Shown one piece after another: positions 18,830-25,808 of a stretch of 64,000 nt of DNA. A model generated the notes under the pieces. It was not told the origin of the DNA. It searched no databases and saw only the letters and a list, made by a program, of their open reading frames with translations. The position numbers and the translations under genes were made by a program. This stretch comes from Herminiimonas contaminans (GTDB taxonomy: Bacteria; Pseudomonadota; Gammaproteobacteria; Burkholderiales; Burkholderiaceae_D). Location: NCBI RefSeq assembly GCF_015645465.1, contig NZ_JADOEL010000002.1:372001-436000 (forward strand), given 5' to 3'. Position 1 is the stretch's first letter. Each line of letters begins with the position of its first letter.

Positions 18830-20794
18830 TTAGAAATCCATCCGTGCCGAGAATCTTACTGAACGACCGGTGTCCGGATAAATACCGCCCCCACATTTGC
18901 CGTATGCATTTGTGAAATAGTTTTTATCAGTGAGATTTGTTCCGCGAACCGCAAACTCCCATGCTCCGACACGCACAGCGTAACGGGCATCCAATGTGGC
19001 AAACGACGGAATCGTCAAATTGCACGTATTGGAAAAGTCACCGCCATAGCGCTGGGAGTCAACCCATTGCAAGCCCACATCCGCAGTATGCCCGTTACCC
19101 GGCAACCAATTCAGACGTAAGGTTGCCGTATTTTTAGGAACCAAAACCACCTCATTACCTGCATACGGGCCTTCAGTAAACTTCGCATTGACGTACTGCC
19201 AGATACCAATAACGCTGAATGCCTGCGTCAAGCGAGCACGACCTTCAATCTCAACACCTTCGCGTTTGGTTGGATCCAGATTGACGTTCGCCCCGAAACC
19301 AGAAAATGACCCGGCATTCGCTATGACCGGATCCAACATTATTTCGTTTTTCAATTTATGTTGGAATACTCGTGCGGTCACTTTCTTTGCATCGTCACCA
19401 AACGAAGCTCCTAACTCCAGATCATTGGATGTCTGAGGCTTAAGCAATTTATTATTTAACGTGAAGCTATTGTCATCGGCATTCGCCACGCGATAACTGC
19501 GCCCGGCTTTTGCGAATACGCTCACTAAAGGCTGTATTTGATATGCACCTTCAAGCGACCATGCATTTACTGAGGTTTTATTTTGATATTGGCTAAGCAG
19601 TGTCACAGTATCAAACGAATTTTTTTCAAATCGTTCATGACGAACACCGAATGCTATACGTGCTTTACCGCTCTTAATTTCATCGCGGAAGTAAATCGCA
19701 GTAGATTTCTGTGTCGAATCAGTAGTTGGATAACCCTCGGAAACGCGATTCCAATGCGTGAAATCCAGACCGGCAACTAATTCATTGGAAACCGACCCTG
19801 CATTGCTTAAGTAGCGTAATCTTGGCGAAAATTGCGACGTTTCTGTACGCGCCTTGTTTAGGCTCCCTTGAAAGAACTCAACATTTTTTGTCTGGCGCGA
19901 AAGATCCGCTGCGAGCTTGAGATTTCCAAAACTCTTCTCGCCGAAGAAGGTATAGCGATCGACGTCAAAACTACCGTAATCATTAGGGGAAAACGTCTGT
20001 CTTGGATTGCTTTGATACTGGGCCGCGGTTAGTGGCCCCGGAAAACGACTATCCTGGCGACTGGAATCTACGCGAAAACCTAAACGCGCATCCTTGCCCA
20101 CCCATTGCAAGCCGCCACTGAACGTATCCTGCCGCAAGCCGCCATTAGCGCGATAGTTGTCGGCATGAATACTGCCCAGAGTGGCATCCAACACAAAGTT
20201 ATCCCATCCCTTCGATAACGCAGCTCTTGCTTCTTGATAACCATAGCTGCCGGCTTCCGCGAAAACCGAGCCGCGCGTAGCATTGGTTTTGCCTCGTTTG
20301 GTGATGATCTGAATAGTGCCGCCCGTTGCACCTTCGCCGTACAACACACTGCTACCGTTGCGCACAATCTCGATACGCTCGACAGAATCGATAGGAACAG
20401 AAGACATCAAGGTAGGCGATTGTTCATTCTCGGATATGCGGATACCGTCGACCATGACCACCATATTGTTGTCGCTGGTGGTACCGAAACCGCTCAAATC
20501 CAACGAGAAATCCGATGTCCCGCTAAAGTTCTGGCGACCATATACACCGCCTATTTTGCGTATCGCTTCATTGACATTGTTGATACCAGCTTCACGTATC
20601 TGCTCAGCCGTAATAACCGTCGCACCAATAGGTGCCTCTGTCGTTTCAAAGCGCGAAGCCGAAACAGTAACAGGCGTCAGCTTCTGTCCGGTCTCAACCT
20701 GCGCAAGGGCAGGAAAACTCAAGGTGGCGAGTGCAGAAACCAGCGCGAGTGGTTTCCATGCAGCGGTGCTGCGATGTGATGGCAGGGATTTCAT
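18830..20794 (-). CDS. Second TonB-dependent receptor under B12 riboswitch control
   Basis: A 654-residue outer-membrane receptor from the ATG at 20794; a TTG at 20809 is an alternative. It has a signal peptide ending LSFPALAQ, a TonB-box-like LTPVTVSASRF, a plug with NMVVMVDGIRISENEQSP, and a barrel ending in ARMDF with the expected terminal Phe. It is clearly diverged from the neighbouring BtuB. Its own cobalamin riboswitch shows that it belongs to the B12 regulon, so it probably imports another corrinoid or a B12-related ligand. It stands alone, with its own terminator. Confidence 0.9.
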   Translation of the reverse strand: MKSLPSHRSTAAWKPLALVSALATLSFPALAQVETGQKLTPVTVSASRFETTEAPIGATVITAEQIREAGINNVNEAIRKIGGVYGRQNFSGTSDFSLDLSGFGTTSDNNMVVMVDGIRISENEQSPTLMSSVPIDSVERIEIVRNGSSVLYGEGATGGTIQIITKRGKTNATRGSVFAEAGSYGYQEARAALSKGWDNFVLDATLGSIHADNYRANGGLRQDTFSGGLQWVGKDARLGFRVDSSRQDSRFPGPLTAAQYQSNPRQTFSPNDYGSFDVDRYTFFGEKSFGNLKLAADLSRQTKNVEFFQGSLNKARTETSQFSPRLRYLSNAGSVSNELVAGLDFTHWNRVSEGYPTTDSTQKSTAIYFRDEIKSGKARIAFGVRHERFEKNSFDTVTLLSQYQNKTSVNAWSLEGAYQIQPLVSVFAKAGRSYRVANADDNSFTLNNKLLKPQTSNDLELGASFGDDAKKVTARVFQHKLKNEIMLDPVIANAGSFSGFGANVNLDPTKREGVEIEGRARLTQAFSVIGIWQYVNAKFTEGPYAGNEVVLVPKNTATLRLNWLPGNGHTADVGLQWVDSQRYGGDFSNTCNLTIPSFATLDARYAVRVGAWEFAVRGTNLTDKNYFTNAYGKCGGGIYPDTGRSVRFSARMDF

Positions 20795-20801
20795 GTTTAC
20801 T

Positions 20802-20842
20802 TTATTCAATGGATAGCACCCGACCTGCCTCCCCGCGGGTCG
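20802..20842 (-). promoter_or_regulatory. Second B12 leader: SD in hairpin loop and micro-ORF
   Basis: The geometry is the same as in the btuB leader. A 5-bp stem (20838-20842 with 20821-20825) holds a 12-base loop with GGGGAGG at 20828-20834. Eight bases later the minus strand reads GTG CTA TCC ATT GAA TAA (20819-20802). The stop is 7 bases before the receptor ATG. The stem sequence differs from the other leader (CGACC/GGTCG against CAGCC/GGCTG), a covariation that supports a real RNA structure. Confidence 0.6.
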
Positions 20843-20852
20843 AGTTCAACGC

Positions 20853-20880
20853 AAGCATGGACGCGATCATCCGCATGCTT
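20853..20880 (-). other. Linker hairpin of the second B12 leader
   Basis: AAGCATG at 20853-20859 and CATGCTT at 20874-20880 form a perfect 7-bp stem with a 14-base loop between the aptamer and the expression platform. Confidence 0.4.
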
Positions 20881-20881
20881 A

Positions 20882-21096
20882 CACCTGTCCTGGCCGGTAT
20901 CCGGGCTGACAAGCCTGAAGGTCCTGCCTTCCCATGCATCAAAGCACAGTGGTTTGAGGGACGCTCTGTCAGCCGAACAAGTACTTCGACTGACGCTTGT
21001 TTTACCGTTGCGGGGGCAGCACACGTTTGCCGTCGAACTCAAGCATCGTGTTTCCCGTTTAACTGCAGACATGGACATGTCCGCGGGCACCAAAAC
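20882..21096 (-). promoter_or_regulatory. Cobalamin (B12) riboswitch aptamer upstream of second receptor
   Basis: All conserved blocks of the first riboswitch recur: TTTTGGTGC, CGGGAA, TGCTGCCCCCGCAACGGTAA, CCACTG, GGGAAGGCAGG and the B12 box AGCCCGGATACCGGCC at about 20892-20907. Long stretches are identical to the btuB leader, so the two arose by duplication or are held together by selection. The rest of the gap up to 21243 holds the start region of the divergent kinase gene. Confidence 0.95.
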
Positions 21097-21207
21097 TGCG
21101 CCATTGTACGGCTGGGGCCATTTATCAGCAAATTCGCAGTAATTTAACGACAAATTAACGACTTTTGGCCAGCTCACGCGGAACGCCACCCGGCAAGGGC
21201 TCTGGTC

Positions 21208-21213
21208 TATAAT
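21208..21213 (+). promoter_or_regulatory. TATAAT -10 box for the kinase-like gene
   Basis: A perfect TATAAT hexamer lies 30 bases before the ATG at 21244, but no good -35 is visible at 16-18 bases. It would give a leader of about 24 bases. Confidence 0.4.
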
Positions 21214-21243
21214 CCACGCTTCGCTGCAATCTCACACCTACGC

Positions 21244-22035
21244 ATGTTTACTCCCGAACAAGTGCAAATCATCACCACACAACTGGCGCGCAAGCAGGAC
21301 CGCACGCAATTGGTGGATCTGGATGGCACTCCGGTTATCGTCAAGCGACTGGAAGCACCGCTCAAGCACTGGGGTTATCCGGTACTGAATACGCTGGCGC
21401 GCCTGCTCGGCCAGCCCATGTTGCGCGCAGTACCGGCACCGGGTGGCAGTGAAGCACAGGCAATCGAGGTGGCCCGTTTGCGTGCATTGGCTGCGGCAGG
21501 CGTGTCTGTGCCTGAAGTGCTGCATGTGACACCGGAATGGTTTGCCCTGTCTTTCCTCGGCGCACATTCAGTCGATCAGCTGCTGCGCCAGCAGCCACAA
21601 AAAGCAGAGGAATACTGGAAGAACGGCTTGCAAGCTATCCTTGAGTTGCATCGCCTCGGCCAGACTGCCAGCCAATGTTTTGCACGCAATATGATTGCGC
21701 ATGAAGGCAAGATCAGCTTTATCGATTTTGAAGATGATCCGAGCAAGGTGATGCCGCTGGCGGCAGCACAAGCGCGCGACTGGTTACTCTACCTGCATTC
21801 AACCGCCTACATCCTGCATATGGACAGGCAAATGATCGCGCAGACTTACCTCGATTATTTATTGCAGGATGATGTCGCTGTACAGCGTGAAGTGAGACGT
21901 GCAGCAAGTGCTTTCAGCTGGTTGCGTATCCTGCCTAAAGAGCGCAAGCCATGGGGACGTGATGTAGTTTCGGTGCAGGCGGCAGCACAGGTGCTGCATA
22001 TCGTCGTGAAGCTGATGCGCCAGCAATCACGCTAA
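21244..22035 (+). CDS. Protein-kinase-fold protein (BUD32/WaaP-like)
   Basis: A 263-residue protein that looks like a small kinase-fold enzyme. GTPVIVKRLEAP resembles the ATP-site lysine strand (VIVKR). The catalytic-loop equivalent is CFARNMIAHEGKISFIDFEDDPSK, where IDFED stands for the DFG-like metal motif. This pattern is seen in BUD32/Kdo-kinase-like bacterial proteins. No signal peptide or membrane segment is visible, so it acts in the cytosol or at the inner membrane face. The substrate is unknown. It lies between B12 genes but on the opposite strand, so a B12 role is not implied. Confidence 0.6.
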   Translation: MFTPEQVQIITTQLARKQDRTQLVDLDGTPVIVKRLEAPLKHWGYPVLNTLARLLGQPMLRAVPAPGGSEAQAIEVARLRALAAAGVSVPEVLHVTPEWFALSFLGAHSVDQLLRQQPQKAEEYWKNGLQAILELHRLGQTASQCFARNMIAHEGKISFIDFEDDPSKVMPLAAAQARDWLLYLHSTAYILHMDRQMIAQTYLDYLLQDDVAVQREVRRAASAFSWLRILPKERKPWGRDVVSVQAAAQVLHIVVKLMRQQSR

Positions 22036-22043
22036 TAATCAGA

Positions 22044-22598
22044 CTAACAATCGACAACCAGTAATTCTCCGTAGCGTATCTTGTGTGGCTTCTGCGCCGC
22101 ATATAAAGCCATTTCCGGCACCGACAAACCATGTTCACAGGCCGCCAGCAAGCGGATGATGCCTGCGTGGCAAATCACAATTGCATGCTCGATTTGCAGT
22201 TCAGTCAGCTCGTCACGGAATGCGCGTACCCGGTGCGCGACTTGCATCACACTTTCACCGCCACCAGGCTGATACTCAACCATATCCTGGCTCCACGCAT
22301 CGATAGCGGTACGCGGAATGTCGTCCCAGGTACGCATTTCCCAATCACCGAAATGCATTTCGGCCAGCCGCTCATCGTAGGTCGGTTTGGCACAGCCCAG
22401 CGTTTGCGCCAGGCTTTCTGATAAATCCATGCAACGGCGCAAAGGGCTGGAAAACACTTGTGCATTCTTCGGCAAAACCGGCAACAAGGAGGCATGTGCC
22501 GAGGCCAGCTCTTCCGCGGCAACAGCCAGATCAGTACGGCCATAGCAAGTATTGGCAGCAACAATGGGGCGTGGATGGCGGACGAGATAGAGATGCAT
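22044..22598 (-). CDS. cobC: Alpha-ribazole phosphatase (histidine phosphatase family)
   Basis: A 184-residue phosphoglycerate-mutase-like phosphatase with LVRHPRP at the N-terminus (catalytic His near residue 8) and a second histidine in VICHAGIIR. It probably removes the 5'-phosphate of alpha-ribazole phosphate or of adenosylcobalamin phosphate. The start at 22598 is chosen because GAGGAG precedes it; an in-frame TTG 12 bases upstream is less likely. It is the last gene of the cobT-cobS-cobC operon, 8 bases after cobS, which supports the B12 role. Confidence 0.87.
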   Translation of the reverse strand: MHLYLVRHPRPIVAANTCYGRTDLAVAAEELASAHASLLPVLPKNAQVFSSPLRRCMDLSESLAQTLGCAKPTYDERLAEMHFGDWEMRTWDDIPRTAIDAWSQDMVEYQPGGGESVMQVAHRVRAFRDELTELQIEHAIVICHAGIIRLLAACEHGLSVPEMALYAAQKPHKIRYGELLVVDC

Positions 22599-22606
22599 GG
22601 CACTCC

Positions 22607-23419
22607 TCAATGGGTAATGACGGTCAATACTCCAAGATAAAATGCGACTTCACTTACTTGCTGAACGGCACCAAGAGTGTCTCCGGTATAACCTGCAATA
22701 CGGCGCTGGAACATGCGCGCCAGCCAGAATGCGGCGAGCGCGGCAAACAATATCCCGCATGCAACGCCAGATACAGGGAGTAAACCGGTGAGGCAGAGCA
22801 ATGCAATCGGCAACAAGGTGGTACCGGCAGCGATGCCGAACTCCTGGTTAGACATCTCTTGCGCAATTGGTTTCGCTTTCCCGTTTTCTTTTGCGTATTC
22901 CATGCGCCACACTAGGCTGATCGCCGCCAGACGCGACAACGGATGCGCAATCAGCAAGACGGACACCACCGCCGGTGATGGCAAACTGGAAAGTGCCATC
23001 CACTTCAGTGCCAGCATTAAACCGATACCAATCGCACCGTAAGCGCCTATGCGTGAATCCTTCATGATCTCCAGCGCACGCTCCGGCGTACTGCCACCAC
23101 CCAGGCCGTCGCAGGTGTCAGCAAAACCATCTTCATGAAATGCACCGGTCAGGTAAATCCCGGCGATGGTCGACAAGAGCACAGCGATAGACTGCGTCCA
23201 CAGCAAAGACGCAACGATATAGACGACGATAGTCGCCAATGCCACCACGATGCCGACGGCAGGAAAGTAGCGCGACGCGTGTTGCAGCCATTGCGCATCA
23301 AACCCTACCCAGCGCGGCACCGGGATGCGCGTAAAGAATTGCAAGGCAACAAAGAACAGCCTCAACTGGTGCAGGCAACGTGCGGAGAAACTGCGGTGCG
23401 GGACGATCTCTGTTTCCAT
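22607..23419 (-). CDS. cobS: Adenosylcobinamide-GDP ribazoletransferase (cobalamin synthase)
   Basis: A 270-residue inner-membrane enzyme that joins adenosylcobinamide-GDP to alpha-ribazole or its phosphate. Signature segments are FFVALQFFTRIPVP near the N-terminus and TGAFHEDGFADTCDGLGGG, the acidic metal-binding motif. About six hydrophobic segments follow. Its neighbours cobT and cobC supply and process the lower-ligand half, so the three genes form a nucleotide-loop assembly operon. Confidence 0.96.
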   Translation of the reverse strand: METEIVPHRSFSARCLHQLRLFFVALQFFTRIPVPRWVGFDAQWLQHASRYFPAVGIVVALATIVVYIVASLLWTQSIAVLLSTIAGIYLTGAFHEDGFADTCDGLGGGSTPERALEIMKDSRIGAYGAIGIGLMLALKWMALSSLPSPAVVSVLLIAHPLSRLAAISLVWRMEYAKENGKAKPIAQEMSNQEFGIAAGTTLLPIALLCLTGLLPVSGVACGILFAALAAFWLARMFQRRIAGYTGDTLGAVQQVSEVAFYLGVLTVITH

Positions 23420-23442
23420 AATGTGCTGATATTTTTATAGCT

Positions 23443-24480
23443 TTAAGCGTTTTGTTGACTGACGTCCGCAGATTCAAAAGTTGCCATTTCGCGCAGGAAG
23501 TTGACGGCTGCATGCAACATCGGCAAAGCCAGCACGCTGCCAGTGCCCTCACCCAGGCGCAAACCCATATGCAATACCGGACGACCGCCGAGGTGATTGA
23601 TCATCTGCCGATGTCCGTGCTCATCCGAGCAATGCGCAAATACGCAGTAATCGAGGATCGCAGGCTCCATCCGTGCAGCCACCATCAGCGCACTGGTGAT
23701 GATAAAACCATCTATCAGCAAGACCATGCGACGCTCCGCCGCAGCCAGCATGGCGCCAACTATCATGGCAATTTCAAAGCCGCCAAAAGTAGCAAGTATG
23801 TCCAGTGGTGCATTTTGCGCAACGACGGCGGCATGATGCGCCACCGCATCCTGCACCACCTTTTGTTTATGCAATATGCCTTCGTGCGCCAGACCGGTAC
23901 CCGCGCCTACGCATTCCGCGGCAGGCAATTTAGTCATCGCATGCATGATGGCAGCGGCCGACGTGGTGTTACCTATGCCCATTTCACCGAAGCCGAGTAC
24001 ATTGCCCTTGATTCCAGCCACCAGCTCGCGCCCGGCCTGTAGCGCTTGCGCACATTGCTCCGTGCTCATCGCTGCTTCCTGCGCAAAGTTGCGTGTACCG
24101 TAAGCCACTTTGCGATCGAGCAAACCATCACGCGCACCAAAATCATGGTTCACGCCTGCATCCACTATATGCAGCGCACAGTGATTCTGCCGTGCAAAAA
24201 CGTTAATCGCAGCGCCGCCTGCCAGGAAGTTCTCCACCATCTGCCAGGTGACGCTCTGCGGGTAGGCCGAAACGTTCTCAGCCACGATGCCGTGGTCAGC
24301 GGCAAAAACGATCAGCGCCGGGGCTATGATCTGCGGCTGCGTGGTTTGCTGGATCAGGCCGATCTGGCGCGCCAGCTTCTCCAGCATGCCGAGGCTGCCC
24401 AGCGGTTTGGTTTTGTTATTGATGGCCGCCGCCAATGCAGCGGATAAAGCGGTGTTCTCGGTAGAAGCAAGTGTAGTCAT
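23443..24480 (-). CDS. cobT: Nicotinate-nucleotide-dimethylbenzimidazole phosphoribosyltransferase
   Basis: A 345-residue cytosolic enzyme that makes alpha-ribazole phosphate from the lower-ligand base and nicotinate mononucleotide. Visible motifs are NKTKPLGSLGMLEKLARQIG, VFAADHGIVAENVSAYPQSVT, GEMGIGNTTSAAAI and the C-terminal HMGLRLGEGTGSVLALPML with the catalytic Glu. It heads the cobT-cobS-cobC operon. No riboswitch pattern is visible in front of it, so this operon seems outside direct B12 riboswitch control. Confidence 0.96.
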   Translation of the reverse strand: MTTLASTENTALSAALAAAINNKTKPLGSLGMLEKLARQIGLIQQTTQPQIIAPALIVFAADHGIVAENVSAYPQSVTWQMVENFLAGGAAINVFARQNHCALHIVDAGVNHDFGARDGLLDRKVAYGTRNFAQEAAMSTEQCAQALQAGRELVAGIKGNVLGFGEMGIGNTTSAAAIMHAMTKLPAAECVGAGTGLAHEGILHKQKVVQDAVAHHAAVVAQNAPLDILATFGGFEIAMIVGAMLAAAERRMVLLIDGFIITSALMVAARMEPAILDYCVFAHCSDEHGHRQMINHLGGRPVLHMGLRLGEGTGSVLALPMLHAAVNFLREMATFESADVSQQNA

Positions 24481-24536
24481 GTCGGATGTACAAATCGGGT
24501 GTGCCAGCAGACTGCGTGCGTAGGGGTGAATAACGC

Positions 24537-24566
24537 GTCAAGCTCGCGAAACGCTAATAGCTTGAC
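24537..24566. other. Inverted repeat in the cobT-cheZ gap
   Basis: GTCAAGCT at 24537-24544 and AGCTTGAC at 24559-24566 form a perfect 8-bp inverted repeat with a 14-base spacer, 57 bases upstream of the cobT start. It may be an operator or a hairpin in the cobT leader. The rest of the 533-base gap 24481-25013 holds a further GC-rich hairpin (24928-24946) but no convincing gene or riboswitch. Confidence 0.35.
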
Positions 24567-24927
24567 AACAATCTGCAGCATAATTGGCTCGCACCCAGGC
24601 CTGCTGGTCATACCGCAATTGCCGGGCGCGTAAAAAGTGCTTGCAGTGTAGGCGTGTGCTTACGCTGCGTCAAACCACATCCGCTGCAAGCGCCCCGCGG
24701 CCATTTCCTATGACAGGCAGCCTGACCGTTTAGCATGACAGACGACCATGACCAGCCGGTTACAGAAAAACAATGTAAATCCGGGCCGTGTAACAATATT
24801 TTGCAAGTGTTGCCAACAGCCGCCAACTTCGAGTGATTTACTATGCGCCCCTCTCAAATCTGGGTATTATTGCCTTGGATCAACGCGCAAATTGCGCGTA
24901 CCGAAATCCATAGTCTGCCGGGTCTTT

Positions 24928-24946
24928 AGCACCCCGAGCGGGTGCT
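24928..24946. other. Hairpin upstream of cheZ
   Basis: AGCACCC at 24928-24934 pairs with GGGTGCT at 24940-24946 around a 5-base loop, 67 bases before the cheZ ATG. There is no T-run. Its role is unknown. Confidence 0.3.
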
Positions 24947-25013
24947 GCGCCTTATTCGAGCGCATCGCGACCGGCATCGATATAAATGGATAACAGACAG
25001 GGAAAGGTATTAC

Positions 25014-25808
25014 ATGAGCGGCGATTTAGATGAGTTTGATGCATTGTTTGAAGAGATTTCTGCGCAACGAGCGGAAACGATAGCTGCGCCTGCTGCAGCA
25101 GCACCTGCCGCTCCGGCCACACCTGCTCCAAGCTCTGCCCCTGCAGCCGCAGCGCCAGCCGCCGCCATCGCATCGACTTCTGATGCGACCAACGATGAAG
25201 ACGGCAGCGAAAAGCCCATGTACGAACGCCTGGGTGGCATCGTCCGCCTGCTGCACGATTCATTGCGTGAACTCGGCTACGACCGTTCGCTGTCTGATGT
25301 TGCCTCACAGATCACCGACGCCCAAGGCCGCCTCGAATACGTCGCGACACTGACAGAGCAAGCAGCCAACAAAGTCCTGAACGCGATCGACGTCGGCATG
25401 CCAGAACAGGATGCCCTGTCCAAAAGCGCCAAGGATATGGATGCACGCTGGGCGCAGCTATTTGACGGCAAGCTCAGCGTCGATGAATTCAAGACACTGG
25501 CCCATGATTCACGCCAGTTTGCAGGCAAGGTCACTGAAGTGACCGAAGCAGAAAAAGCCCGCCTGCTGGAAATCATGATGGCGCAAGACTTCCAGGACAT
25601 AACCGGCCAACTGATCAAGAAAATCGTCGCCATCACGCACAAGGCTGAGAGCGAACTGGCGCAACTGCTGCGCGACAACGCCCCCGCTGAAGTCAAAGCC
25701 GCCCATCCGGAAAACAAACCGGCCGAACTCATGAATGGTCCATCTGCGCCGACGATCGCAATGGTGCAGGATGATGTCGATAGCCTACTTGCCGATCTGG
25801 GGTTCTGA
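25014..25808 (+). CDS. cheZ: Protein phosphatase CheZ
   Basis: A 264-residue homologue of CheZ, which removes phosphate from CheY-P. The start at 25014 follows GGGAAAGG and fits the family; an upstream extension lacks support. Residues 20-60 are an Ala/Pro-rich linker. The catalytic region EIMMAQDFQDITGQLIKKI carries the Asp and Gln that act on the CheY phosphate. The C-terminal DDVDSLLADLGF matches the CheY-binding helix. The stop overlaps the cheA start (TGATG). cheY itself is not in the window. Confidence 0.93.
   Translation: MSGDLDEFDALFEEISAQRAETIAAPAAAAPAAPATPAPSSAPAAAAPAAAIASTSDATNDEDGSEKPMYERLGGIVRLLHDSLRELGYDRSLSDVASQITDAQGRLEYVATLTEQAANKVLNAIDVGMPEQDALSKSAKDMDARWAQLFDGKLSVDEFKTLAHDSRQFAGKVTEVTEAEKARLLEIMMAQDFQDITGQLIKKIVAITHKAESELAQLLRDNAPAEVKAAHPENKPAELMNGPSAPTIAMVQDDVDSLLADLGF

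Noticed and set aside
24481-24760. Possible B12 riboswitch upstream of cobT
   Set aside because: Neither the B12 box nor the TGCTGCCCCCGCAACGGTAA core is present on either strand.
24748-24993. 81-codon plus-strand frame upstream of cheZ
   Set aside because: It is Cys/Ser-rich with no recognisable pattern, has no ribosome binding site and overlaps a hairpin.
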